Below, piece after piece: positions 11,387 to 22,345 of a DNA stretch of 64,000 bases (position 1 is the stretch's first letter; each line of letters begins with the position of its first letter). A program made the translations under genes and the position numbers. Source of the stretch: Tomocerus qinae (Eukaryota; Arthropoda; Collembola; Entomobryomorpha; Tomoceridae); NCBI GenBank assembly GCA_020055645.1, contig CM034546.1, forward strand, positions 28,644,001 through 28,708,000, in the 5' to 3' direction. Under the pieces are notes generated by a model. The model saw only the letters and a list, made by a program, of their open reading frames with translations. It had not been told where the DNA came from and made no database searches.

Positions 11387-14300
11387 ATGGCGTGTACAGA
11401 AGAGGAGTTGCTGATTGTGCTTTTAAATCTCAGCTTTAAAAATGGGTGGATTACTGAGAATGAAAAGCTTCGAGTTGTAAGTCATAAATAAATTTTTAGC
11501 GATGATTGAATTTAATTCATAATTGTCAATTAAATTGTCAATAACCCTTTTGCACAATTACTTTCTGGTCACCAGTTGAAGTGAAGCTCAGTAGATGGAG
11601 GTAGAAAATTACACATTAAAAAAGCCTGAAAATACTATGTTTCCATCTACTGAGCTTCACTTCAACTGGTGACCAGAAAGCAATTGTGCAAAAGGCTTAT
11701 TCATAATAATCGATATCTGTATTACACTGGACATCTAGTGAGTGTGCAGATTTTAAGTGAATTTGACGGCGGGATCCTTCGTACCATGAAGATATTTACA
11801 AACTACTAAAAGTATTTGGGAAGTACATGAAGAATTGCACTGTATTTTGGACAATGGTTCTACTGGGCGAATCGATATCTTAGTTATAAATAGAAAAGTA
11901 AATCAAGCATTTATTCTTGATCCAACCGTGCGAATGGAGTCTGATAGTAATCAACCTCATAATGTTAATCTTGAGAAAACTAACAAATACAGTCCAGCTA
12001 TTGGTTTCTTTAAGAATAAATTCAAAATTGATGACATTCATATCATTGGTCTTTTTGTTGGTGCACGTGGAACCATTCCAAAATTTTTCTCGGATTTTGT
12101 CAAAGAATTCAATCTACCTTTATCTCTGATATCAGATGTTGTTGTAACAGTGATTCGTGGTTCAATTAATATTTTACACTACCATTTATACAGTGATTAC
12201 AAACCACACAATTGAATGTAAACACTACAAAAGTTGATATTGACTTTAAATTAGTTATTCTCTAAATTAAGCGTTTGTTTTTATTGTCTAAATACCTAAA
12301 TAATTGTTATTAGTATTCTGAGTCATAATGGCTACCAAAAATGTTTGGCAGAAATCATAATAAATGATGTGTATATATGATGAATACCTTCATGGTATAT
12401 ACGAAGGATCCCGCCGTCAAATTCACTTATAATCACATCAAATTCACTAAAACCTGCAGACTCACTAGATGTCCAGTGTAATACAGATATCGACTATTAT
12501 AATAATCGCGTCTCCAGTATATTGACCCAATATTTATCGAGTACCGATCGGATCCCAGCATGATTTAGCTGTATATTCAGATAATCCCATTATCAAACGC
12601 AATATGTATATGTCTTAATTTTTATGTCTTAGAAAACGATGAGGACACTAAACGATAAAAAGGCTACTCTGCTTAATTTGATGAATAAAATGGAAAGTGC
12701 TGACAACGCTATAAAATTATTACTATCCATGAGATGTGTCCTTGACATGGATACTTCAGATAATCAAGAGGGAGTTGAGAATCAGCTGTCGTCGAAAATT
12801 ATGTGCAAATTGTTTGAAAAGGGCCTTGTCACTAAGGAAGAGATGTCGCAGTGTGTAAGTTAATAGTACTAACATAATGTTAACTGATGACTGAAGCCGC
12901 TTTTTTATGGGTTGGGGCTTTTTGGATTTTTTGGCAATAAACCCACCCCGCTTTACTTAAAAAACCCGGGGTTTATTGGGTTTTTTACAAAACATACAAT
13001 AATGTGCAAGCACCGTCTATATGAGCAAAACATACTAACTTAGTCACATTTCCATTCAAAAATGTAAACAAATGTATAATCAGGTGGAAACGAAATAATA
13101 TAGCTTTTATCCTTTAATACTTGCAGTAATTCTATATCGTGAATCACGTGAATATATAGACATCACAATCGTGATGTCTATATATTATTTGTTTTAGGTA
13201 TATTTTAATCGCTGTGATGATATTAGTTTATATAACGAACATTTACTTACGAATCGCCAATGAGTGCTTTGGGGTACATAAGTGGAAACATTAATTATAC
13301 TGAATTTTAATTAATCACTTCCACATTTATTATTATTGCTTCACAAGTGAAGCTCCACATTAATAAAGGAATGTCTTAAAGTCAATTTAATCAGTAAAAT
13401 ATAATAAAGCATATTCACTAGTTGTTATCAAACAGTATAATAATTAATATAGATGCTCACGAAAAATACTGCGTGTTAACTGTACTAAAACATGTTAAAA
13501 ATTAAATTTTTATGTCTTAATTTGTAATTTTATAGACGTAAATAATGGTAGTTTTAGGATTACATGTGGTTGTTGTTATTGCCAGCTGTAGTTTTCCTAT
13601 ATATACTATGGATAGTATACTTAGTATAGGCTTGTATTTATGCCTATAATTATATAAAAAACCCTTAAACCCAAAACACTAGGGGTCGAGGATTTTTTCC
13701 TAAAAAACCCTGGTTTTTCGAAACCTTGTTAATGACATCTTTCTTCTATGTTAAATCCTAATTTTTATTTTCAGGAAGTACAGCTGGAAACCGAAAGCAA
13801 AATCGAAGGGTTAGAAAACTTGGACCTTACTGTTGCTAATTTCCATGATACCTGTGGATTTGTTGATCAAGAAATCGTGAAGAATCCAATGCAGCTTAGC
13901 CCAGTATGACAGTTTTGTTGATTTGATTGAATGATTTCTCACGAATGCTAAATTCGTAATAATACTATATAGTTAAATCTTTGAGATGTTGGATTTGAAG
14001 TTGGTTGACGTTATGACATTTATATATTTTTTATTAGGTAATCAAATGTGTACTTCAGTATTTGAATTTTGAAGAAATCAAAACCTCTCGTTTGATCTCC
14101 AAAGAATGGGCATCAATTGGGCTTAATGTATTGATACCTCACTCAAAAATTACTTTCGATTCCAGTTTGAAAAAAGATTTTTCCGAAAGACGTGGTCCTA
14201 TCAATTTTTTTCAAGTCTTCCCTGAACAAGACGAAAAAAATGCTTTTCCCTTCAGCCAGTTCACGATTTGCGGCCAAGACCCTTGGACCATAGAGGAATT

Positions 14301-15519
14301 AAATTACTTCTTTCGAAATCAACAACCGTACATCACCGAGCTTCATATTTCCAAAATATGTTTGGTTGACGATGGCTGGAAAAATGTTGATAGTTTTGAC
14401 ATTACTCCATGGATTTGTAACTCAGCTTTGAAAACATCTGAAACGAACACGAAATTATCCATTGTGGGAGACGTCATGGTCATGGTTATAACAGATTTAT
14501 CAGTAGATCTCAGTGCTCTTTCCAATATTAAAGATTTAGAGCTGTATATTTGTAAAGTGAATCTCGATGCGGAAATTCGGATCAGTCCAATCAGCTTAAA
14601 ATTGAAAAGTTCGGAGTTTACCAGAGATGAAAATCAAGTTGAAGAACTACGCATTAACGATATTGTTGATTTCTCCAATGCCAAGACAATACTTCTGGAA
14701 TGTGACCCAATGGAATTATTCGATACAAAGTACATTGTGGACTTAAATGGGCGCCATGAACTGGAATGTCTGAATATAGAATGCAGTAGTCTAAATCTAG
14801 AAAACTGGGAAACGTCAGAATGGGCTGTGAAGAAATTATTTCTCAATAATTATTCTTATCCAAATATAGAGAGAACAAAAATGCAAATCCAAGAACTACA
14901 TGTATCTGAAATGGACATAATCACCTCCCTTTTCCCACAGTCACTGGAAAAACTTGTCATCACTCATGAATATGAGGAAAATATGTTGGTGGAAAACGAC
15001 TCTGCAGATCAATCTCCTGTAATCCTGGAGAATTTAAAATGTTTGGAATTGCATGCAAGAGCTAGTTGTTTCTTACCATTTTTTCAAAACTTCAGATGTC
15101 CAAATTTGATTAGCCTGACTTTGGAGACGCTTGGGGAAAGGTGGGCAAAATTCGATTTTGAATGGCTACCAACATCTGTGAAGATTATTCACCTCGACGA
15201 AGTTTTTTTTAAAAATAAAACAAGGAAGAATTTTAATCTGGATAAACTTATACTCCGCGGATATTGGCCCTCTGACCTGGATAAATTAAACGGTTCACAT
15301 ATTCAAACAAAAGATCTTGTCATTGATTGTTCTTCACCAGAAAGTTATAAGTTACATTTGAATTTCTTGAAAAAATGCCGAGCTATGTATCAGCGTGTTT
15401 ACTTTGGTAGTATCAGTGTTATACCAGATGATAAAAGTTCCCAAGAGAGTAAATACATAAGAGACCATGCAGGCTCGGAACAAAATGTCCCAGCCAAAGT
15501 TGTTACTTTCAGATTCTAA
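11387..15519 (+). CDS. F-box/leucine-rich-repeat protein, copy 1 (C-terminus replaced by a transposon)
   Basis: Exons 11387-11476, 12633-12854, 13775-13903 and 14038-15519, all phase 0, about 640 residues. The F-box spans the last junction: LSP at the end of exon 3, then VIKCVLQYLNFEEIKTSRL, which matches the usual L.P.....I..YL....L...R.VS..W pattern. The long C-terminal half has irregular LRR-like segments such as NIKDLEL and NLKCLELHA. F-box proteins bind Skp1 and carry substrates to SCF ubiquitin ligases, with the LRRs recognising the substrate; that role is inferred from the family. The last 23 codons come from the palindromic element inserted at 15448; the original tail survives at 16267-16389. 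Compared with its inverted paralogue at 17082-19505, exon sizes and phases are identical up to the insertion. The start follows the same Met in both copies. Confidence 0.8.
11541..11700. mobile_element. Small foldback element in intron 1
   Basis: Near-perfect inverted arms 11541-11599 and 11642-11700 (contain CACTTCAACTGGTGACCAG) around a loop of about 42 bp. It abuts the next inverted-repeat element and is missing from the paralogue's intron 1, so it arrived after the duplication. Confidence 0.8.
11701..12505. mobile_element. Inverted-repeat element carrying a nuclease-like gene fragment
   Basis: Terminal inverted repeats of 75-100 bp (contain ATCTGTATTACACTGGACAT and GACGGCGGGATCCTTCGTA) lie at about 11708-11792 and 12391-12505. 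They enclose about 600 bp with one open frame at 11835-12215. The right arm has a short internal duplication (aattcact..). The element sits in intron 1 of F-box copy 1; the paralogue has the uninterrupted intron. No transposase is present, so it is non-autonomous. Confidence 0.7.
11835..12215 (+). pseudogene. Fragment resembling the C-terminal nuclease domain of an RT-type mobile-element protein
   Basis: About 126 codons without a start of its own context, lying wholly within the inverted-repeat element. The motif RIDILVI ... AFILDPTVRME followed by IIGLFVGARGTIPKFF resembles the C-terminal restriction-like endonuclease region found after reverse transcriptase in some non-LTR elements (Asp...Asp...Glu spacing, then a conserved GARG segment). 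The family call is from memory of pattern and is uncertain. No reverse transcriptase lies upstream, so this is a captured fragment rather than a working gene. Confidence 0.4.
12899..13727. mobile_element. AAACCC-ended repetitive element in intron 2
   Basis: Both ends are made of runs such as AAAAAACCCGGGGTTT. It interrupts intron 2 of F-box copy 1, while the paralogue has only 88 bp there. A complete relative in the opposite orientation lies at 60069-60845 with 8-bp target duplications, and a right-half fragment lies at about 28690-28912. A perfect hairpin (arms ATATATAGACATCAC) sits at about 13150-13187. Confidence 0.75.
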
Positions 15520-16266
15520 TCTACTTAGTGATATGAAAAAAACAATTTCAGGATTTTTTTTGAAAACCCGCCGTTTTTAGATTATGGCGGTTTTCCGCCT
15601 TATGTCGTTCATCTATGATTCATTTCTAAACTACTTGACCGATTTTCATGAAACTGGCGCCATTCTGCTCGCAAACGCTTTCATCACATGGCCCCTTTTT
15701 TAGTTTTTAAATTTGTTTTCAAAATTTTGAAAAATCTTTCGAAAAATTTCGAAAAAAAATTTTTTGGACGTTTTTGTTAGAATTATTATTAAATGCGATA
15801 AAAACGCTAATTCTGACCAAAAACTCAATAATTAGGGTGTATATATCAAAAATAAAGCCATTAAAATGAATGAATGAAAACCACTATTGAGTTTCTGGTC
15901 AGAACTAGCGTTTTTATCGAATTTAATAATAATTCTAACAAAAACGTCCAAAAAGTTTTTTTTCGAAATTTTTCGAAATTTTTTCAAAATTTTGAAACAA
16001 ATTTGAAAAACTAAAAAAGGGGCCATGTGATGAAAGCGTTTGCGAGCAGAATGGCGCCGGTTTCATGAAAATCGGTCAAGTAGTTTAGAAATGAAACATA
16101 GATGAACGACATAAGGCGGAAAACCGCCATAATCTAAAAACGGCGGGTTTTCAAAAAAAATCCTGAAATTGCTTTTTTCATATCACTAAGTAGATTGGAA
16201 TCTGAAAGTAACAACTTTGGCTGTGACATTTTGTTCCGAGCCTGCATGGTCTCTTATGTATTTACT
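15448..16266. mobile_element. 819-bp palindromic foldback element inserted in the last F-box exon
   Basis: Arms of about 385 bp are inverted copies of one another around a loop near 15833-15880. Outer ends are AGTAAATACATAAGAGACC and its complement. The flanking 6-bp repeats CAAGAG at 15442-15447 and 16267-16272 match a single CAAGAA at the same place in the paralogue, which marks the insertion. It carries no transposase. Transcription through it would make a very long hairpin RNA. Confidence 0.9.
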
Positions 16267-16389
16267 CAAGAGTCTTATCTCGGGAGTGAGGACGGCGAGG
16301 GAAAGGAATATTACGTTTTTGAAAATAACGTGTGGAAAGCTATTACCGCAGAGGAGTTTAAAAAAGTTTACAATAACAATGAAGGATGA
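16267..16389 (+). pseudogene. Displaced original C-terminus of F-box copy 1
   Basis: After the second CAAGAG the frame reads ESYLGSEDGEGKEYYVFEN and continues to a stop at 16389, closely matching the last 40 residues of the paralogue. It can join the gene only if the element is excised or spliced out; otherwise it is 3' untranslated sequence. Confidence 0.85.
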
Positions 16390-16554
16390 AATATTAATGC
16401 ACAATTTAAATGTGTAGTAACTAATGATCTAATATTATATATATCCTATTGATTATTTGTCTGAGTTTAATATATTATAAAATTAATTATAAATTGTATT
16501 ATAAAAATTGTTACTTAAGGTACTTGTATCTAATTGCTGTAATGTTTTGGCTCA

Positions 16555-16560
16555 AATAAA
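16555..16560 (+). terminator. Poly(A) signal AATAAA, F-box copy 1
   Basis: AATAAA in the context CTCAAATAAAATGA, conserved in the inverted paralogue. Confidence 0.6.
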
Positions 16561-16928
16561 ATGAATGAAATGAATGCCAAATTAACTAAAATATTATTTT
16601 GAGAAACAGAAATAAGCTAAAATGTGACAGTTACAACCTGATTTACAGCTTGCATGATTAATAATGGATAGTGATCATTATTAAAAGCCTGAAAGGAGCG
16701 TCATGCATTAATAAAATAAATACATGTAATATTTATAAACTTGTAGATCTTTAAACCTATTTAAATTAAATTTTATTCAATTTTAAACGCTATATTTTTG
16801 CATTTAAATCTTTTAAAATTAGGGAGAAGAAAAAAAGAGTCTTAAATAAAAGCGATATTGGAATACAAAGTTATTTTTCTCCCTTTCAGGAAAAAGATTA
16901 CATTTTAATTAATTTGGTATTTACTCAT

Positions 16929-16934
16929 TTTATT
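16929..16934 (-). terminator. Poly(A) signal AATAAA, F-box copy 2
   Basis: Reverse complement reads CTCAAATAAAATGA, about 150 bp past the stop at 17082, mirroring copy 1. Confidence 0.6.
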
Positions 16935-17081
16935 TGAGGCATAATACATAGCAATTAGAATTAGATACAAATACCTTAATTAACAATTTTTACAATCCGA
17001 ATATATTAAACTCAGACAAAAAATACAATAGAATATATAATATTATATCATTAGTTACTACAGATATAAATCATTAATCTT

Positions 17082-19505
17082 TCATTCTTTATTGTTGCAC
17101 ACTTTTTCAAACTCCTTTGCATTAATAGCTGACCATAAGTTATTTTCAAAAACGTAATATTCCTTTCCCTTGCTTTCCTCACTGCTGAGATAAGATTCTT
17201 GGGAATCTTCATCATCTGGTACAACACTGATACCACCAAGATAAACACGCTGATACATATCCCATCGATTTTCAAAGAAATCCAAATATAACCCATAACT
17301 TGTATTTTCGTTGGGAAGAGACTCAATGACAAGATCTTTTGTATGAATATACGAACCGTTTAATTTTTCCAGTTCAGAGAACCAATATCCACGGAGTACA
17401 AGTTTATCAAGATTTATATTCTTTCGTTTTCTATTTTTAATGATAACTTCATTGAGGTGAAGAATCTTCACAGTTGTTGGTAGCCATTCAATATCCAATT
17501 TTCCTTGCCTTTTCTCAAGCGTATCCAAAGTCAGGCTAATCAAATTTGGACATTTGAAGTTTTCAAAAAATGTTGGGAAACAACCAGCTGTTACATGCAA
17601 TTCCAAATATTTTAAGTTCTCCAGAATTACAGGTGTTGTTGGGTCTGCAGAGTCGTTATGCAAAGACATATTATCCTCCTCCTCAGTAATGACAAGTTTT
17701 TCCAGTGACTGTGGGAAAAGGGAGGTGGTTATGTTCACATCATATAAATGTAGTTCTTGGAATTGCATTCTTGTTCTCCCTATATTTGGAAATGTAAAAC
17801 AAGTGAGACATAATTTGTTCACAGCCCATTCTGACGTTTCCCAGTTTTCTAGATTTAGACTGCATTGTATATTTAGACATTCCAGTTCATGGCGTCCACT
17901 TAAGTCCAAAATGTACCTTGTATCTTCTAATACTTCATATAGGTCGCATTCCAGAAATATTGTCTTGGAATTGGAGAAATCAACAATATCGTTGATACGA
18001 AGTTCATCAACTTGATTTTCATCTCTGGTAAACCTCGTAGTTCCCATTTTTAAGCTGATTGGACTGATCCGAATTTCAGCATCGAGATTCACTGTACAAT
18101 CATCCAGCTCCAAATCTTTAATATTGGAAAGAGCACTGAGATCTACTGATAAAAATGGGCATTTCCTGAAATCTGCCGAAATGGATAATTTCGTGTTCGT
18201 TTCTGATGTTTTCAAAGCCGATTTACAAATCCATGGAGTAATGTCAAAACTTTCTACATTTTTCCAGTCATCGTCAACCAAATATAATTTGGAAATATGA
18301 AGTTCGGTGATGTACTGTTGTTGATTTCGAAAGAAGTAATTTAATTCCTCTATGGTCCAAGGGTCTTGCCCGCAAAGCGTGAACTGGCTGAAGGGAAAAG
18401 CAGCCTTTTCGTCTTGTTCAGGAAAGACTTGAAAAAAATTGATAGGACCACGTCTTTCGGAAAAATCCTTCTTCAAACTGGAATCGAAAGTAATTTTTGA
18501 GTGAGGTATCAATACATTAAGCCCAATTGATGCCCATTCTTTGGAGATCAAACGAGAGGTTTTGATTTCTTCAAAATTCAAATACTGAAGTACACATTTG
18601 ATTACCTAATAAAAATATATAAACTTTAACCAACTTCAAATACAACATCTCAAAAATTTAACTATGTAGTATTATTAATAATTAGTTTTAAAATCCGTAA
18701 GACATCATTCAATCAAATCAACAAAACTGTCATACTGGGCTAAGCTGCATTGGATTCTTAACTATTTCTTGATCAACAAATCCACAGGTATCATTGAAAT
18801 TACCAACTGTAAGGTCCAAGTTTTCTGATCCTTCGATGTTGTCTTCTGCTTGCAGCTGCACTTCCTAAAAGTAAAAAATTGGTCTTTTAGAATAGAAGAA
18901 AGATGCCATTAACCTAAGTGGCTTCAGTTAGCATCTTTTAGTATTAACTTACACAGTGCAACATCTCTTCCTTAGTGACAAGGCCCTTTTCAAATAATTT
19001 GCACATAATTTTCGATAACAGCTGATTCTCAACTCCCTCGTGAGTATCTAAAGTATCCATGTCAAGACCGCATCTCATGGCAAGTAATAATTTTATAGCG
19101 TTGTCAGCACTTTCCATTGTATTCATCAAATTAAGCAGAGTCGCCTTTTTATCGTTTAGTGTCCTCATCGCTTTCTAAGGCATGAAGATGAAAGATTAAC
19201 ACATATACATATTGGGTCAATATCAAGGACGTATGGGGGATGGGCTTTACAGGCTGGCGCCCCATCCCCCCCAAAAAAAAATCCCTTTAAAATATCCATT
19301 GGAAATCTTAGCCCCCTTCTCAGTTCTGAACACGTGCTTGGTCAATATACTGGAGACGCGAATTATGAATTGAGCATTAAATTCAATTATCGCTCAAAAT
19401 TTATTTATGACTTACAACTCGAAGCTTTTCATTTTCAGTAATCCACCCATTTTTAAAGCTGAGGTTCAAAAGCAAAATCAGCAACTCCTCTTCTGTACAC
19501 GCCAT
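17082..19505 (-). CDS. F-box/leucine-rich-repeat protein, copy 2 (intact)
   Basis: Exons 19505-19416, 19174-18953, 18864-18736 and 18605-17082, all phase 0, about 654 residues. Exons 1-3 are exactly the same length as in the tail-to-tail paralogue. The F-box is formed across the exon 3/4 junction (LSP then VIKCVLQYLNFEEIKTSRL). LRR-like segments follow (NIKDLEL, ECLNIQC, NLKYLELH, NLISLTLDTL, VKILHLNE). This copy keeps the acidic C-terminus (SSEESKGKEYYVFEN) that copy 1 lost. Predicted role: substrate adaptor of an SCF ubiquitin ligase, from family knowledge. Intron 1 carries a 117-bp MITE that copy 1 lacks. Confidence 0.85.
19224..19340. mobile_element. CAAGGACGTA MITE in intron 1 of F-box copy 2
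   Basis: It begins CAAGGACGTATG and ends CACGTGCTTG, with perfect 8-bp flanks GTCAATAT at 19216-19223 and 19341-19348. The matching empty site, with a single ATATTGAC, is in F-box copy 1 at 12519-12526, so insertion followed the duplication. Confidence 0.9.
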
Positions 19506-19679
19506 GCCAAACCAATTTTAATCTTTTGCTTGGATTTTGTAAACGACACTTCATAAAATATTTAAATCTGATCACGATCAGAAACAACCGGCCGAATGAA
19601 TTCCTAGTGGAACAATCACCATTAAACATTCGCGCGTTGTGATGTAACTACTACAAGGACAGCTGTGTATTGAACAGGT

Positions 19680-19830
19680 AAATCCATCTAGCCGAAGGTC
19701 TAGCTGGCCGAAGTAGCTAGCAGAAGTTCCAGCTAGCAGAAGCCGAAGTATCAGCGACTCGAAGGTCAAGGTAGTCGAAGCCGAAGGTCCAGCTAGCCGA
19801 CACCGAAGTACAGTACAAGCTATCCGAAGG
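19680..19830. repeat. Mirror copy of the CTTCGGCTAGCTGG array
   Basis: Repeats of CCAGCTAGCCGAAG-type words upstream of F-box copy 2, the reverse complement of the array at 10975-11240. Confidence 0.65.
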
Positions 19831-20256
19831 CAGACTGTAATATCAAACTGCATATTCTCCTACCTCACCTTAAAAATTAACAGTGATTGGATAACAAGAT
19901 TCATATTTTCACGGAATTTCAATATGTAGAGAATATGAATAATTCTATTTTATAACCACCGTTTTAGATACAGCAATAAATTTACCTGCCTATATATCTA
20001 TGTATGTAACTATGTGTGGTAGGGTATTTGCATGTCCAATACGCATGATCATTGCATACCTTTCGAAATTGAGTTCTGCTCTGGGGGCTACTAGTAAAAT
20101 AAAAGATTCATTCTGTATTCCTTGTCCACAAGCAAGATTCACATGTTATGAAACCAATACCGCGTAGATATAGATATGACCCTTTTCATTGCTGACTACT
20201 CCGCTGTTCAGTATTATGCTTTAGACACATAATACACGTTCAGATTTAAAAACAAT

Positions 20257-20930
20257 GGAATATATTTAATGGGTAATTGAAATAATTTAAAATGTCCCTG
20301 AATAATAATTTAAACGGTCATTTTTGAAGGTGTCCCTGCAAATAATTTAGAAAGTCCCTAAAAAAAATTGAAAATGTCCCTGCAACCCGTGATTGTTTAC
20401 GTACGCAAGTTATTGTGTTTATACCTGGTAAGAGTATTAAACTGTTGGCAATGTCATACTATATTAAGTCATAATCAAAAGAATTCAGTGTAATTAATTA
20501 ACATTGATAATCAGTATCATTAATTAATAGTAATATGTACACAGAGAAATTTCCAAGTGTCCACTTTAAAGTTCGATTGGTAACCGCTAATACATTGTTA
20601 GTAGATGGAAGGCCAGTATGTTATCGTTATGTTTGTCTGTTGCATGGAAGTCACAGATCCTTGAAGTTTACACTAAATTTCCTTTGGTTTTTTGATGTTG
20701 TTGTCGAGTATCCGTAGTTAATATTTTTGAAAACTGAAAATGGGCAATGTCTTTTTCCATAAAGAAATTAGCTGTTTGCAGAGCTTTAGGATTAATTGGC
20801 ATTATCAAAGTAACCAGTAGTGCCAGTAGAGTTACTTAAGTAAAGTAAAAAATGGATGGTTGGATGGCGACTTGGTGATATGAGTAGACCAGAAATCGAA
20901 AGTAGTCAGGTTCAAATTCTGAATTGACCA
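20257..20930. mobile_element. Left half of the GGGACATTTT-type transposon
   Basis: Nearly identical to 25466-25861 plus 27311-27560. It starts GGAATATATTTAATGGGTAA and stops abruptly after GAATTGACCA. Subterminal repeats of the type AAAATGTCCCTG and GGTGTCCCTGC occur in the first 140 bp. It lacks the nested insertion present in the longer copy, so it shows the empty site. A tRNA-like T-arm (TCAGG TTCAAAT TCTGA) is at 20906-20922. Confidence 0.75.
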
Positions 20931-21155
20931 ATGTATAATTATACAAAAAGCAGTTCAGAACTGATTGCAAATCACGTTACAAAATTTTAATAAATATTGT
21001 CGTATTAAAATATAATACTAAAATCATTTTAAATTCATTTTCCTCTTATAAGTTTAAGGAGACAAACTTCAACTTGAGGAGGCTTAGTGAATGAGGTCTC
21101 AGTCTGTCAGTCATGGTCATTCATGAATCATGACTTTCATCATGTGTGTCATATC

Positions 21156-22298
21156 CAGAGGCGGCTTTCCCAATGGGCAGACTGGGCAGTTGCCCAGGGC
21201 CTCGCGCTTTTGGGGCCTCGCGCCGGGCTTTGGCAAAGAAAGAATTTCAACTTGTCTGTGTTGATTTCACTTCAGAAATACTGGTTTTGCATTTTGGTTT
21301 AAGTTATACGTTTTGTTACAGCTTTATTACAGAACAATTTTTAGAATTCAAGGAAGAAAAGTATACCGAAAGTGGACATCGCACAATCTAGTAAAAACAT
21401 ACTGGTGGCACGGAAGCAGCATCTCTCAGAATTATTATAGAATTACATTATGCATATCAATTCAAATATTTGTAGCATTTTGCGATACCAAAACTGCATA
21501 ATTGCAGTAGATGTAGACAATTATGTTTCCATTAATAGTTATTTTAATTTTAAAAGAAATAAAGAAATTTTTAAAATAATTAATAAAATATTCAAATTCT
21601 AAAATGTCGCATAGCGCCTACAGTCCAGTCGGATTCTATGTGAAATCGATGCGACATAAACGGCCGTCTTACGGTTAGTTTTCTGAGTACTATACTTTAT
21701 TATTCACCATTCACCAACATAAGCATTTGAGCTGTAGGCATGGTGATAATGAATATAGTACTCAGAAAACTAACCGTAAGACGGCCGTTTATGTCGCATC
21801 GAGTTCACATAGAATCCGACTGGACTGTACATAATCTTTAACAGAGTTTAAAGGTCTTATTTTGAATAAAGGACGTATTGAGGTGGAAACCCTTATAGGC
21901 TGAAGCCCCACCCCAAAATCCAAGAAAAACGATATTTTTTCTCAAAATAGCAAAAAATTGATTATTTGCCATTTTTAGGCCAGTTTTGACTAATTTTTGT
22001 CAAAAATTGACAAAGTTTTTCGCGCTGCGCGCGAATATATGTAATTGAGATATAAGTGTTACATAATTATAGTCCCTTCCGAAACTCACTTCTGTACACG
22101 TACTTGTTTTTTTTTCAATAACATTCAAAAAACCATAAAAAAATTTCACGCTAATTATTCATATGCCAAATTCATTTAAAAACGGAAAAAATTCGTAGAT
22201 TTGAATTAATATAATAATTTGCATATTTGTAAAGTAATATTATGGGGCCTCGCGCGAGCATTTTGCCCAGGGCCTCGCAAATCCTAGAGCCGCCACTG
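21156..22298. mobile_element. hAT-type non-autonomous element, 1143 bp
   Basis: Ends CAGAGGCGGC and CAGTGGCGGC (reverse complement of the right end), flanked by perfect 8-bp repeats GTCATATC at 21148-21155 and 22299-22306. Subterminal words GCCCAGGGCCTCGCG occur at both ends. The interior has no transposase but hosts a TA-flanked foldback at 21621 and a degenerate CAAGGACGTA MITE at about 21868-22110. Confidence 0.85.
21621..21827. mobile_element. Tc1/mariner-like foldback MITE, 207 bp
   Basis: Arms of about 72 bp starting CAGTCCAGTCGGATTCTATG are almost perfect inverted copies, flanked by TA on both sides. CAGT ends and a TA target are typical of Tc1/mariner derivatives. A diverged relative lies inside the foldback at 26084-26701. 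Confidence 0.8.
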
Positions 22299-22345
22299 GT
22301 CATATCCTTTATTTTTCTTGTCCTTTATGACTATATGATAAACGT

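Noticed and set aside
13140..13190. Perfect hairpin as a microRNA precursor
   Set aside because: Arms of only about 16 bp and a tiny loop; too short for a precursor and located in a transposon.
17554..18015. 153-codon plus-strand frame
   Set aside because: Antisense to the last exon of F-box copy 2.
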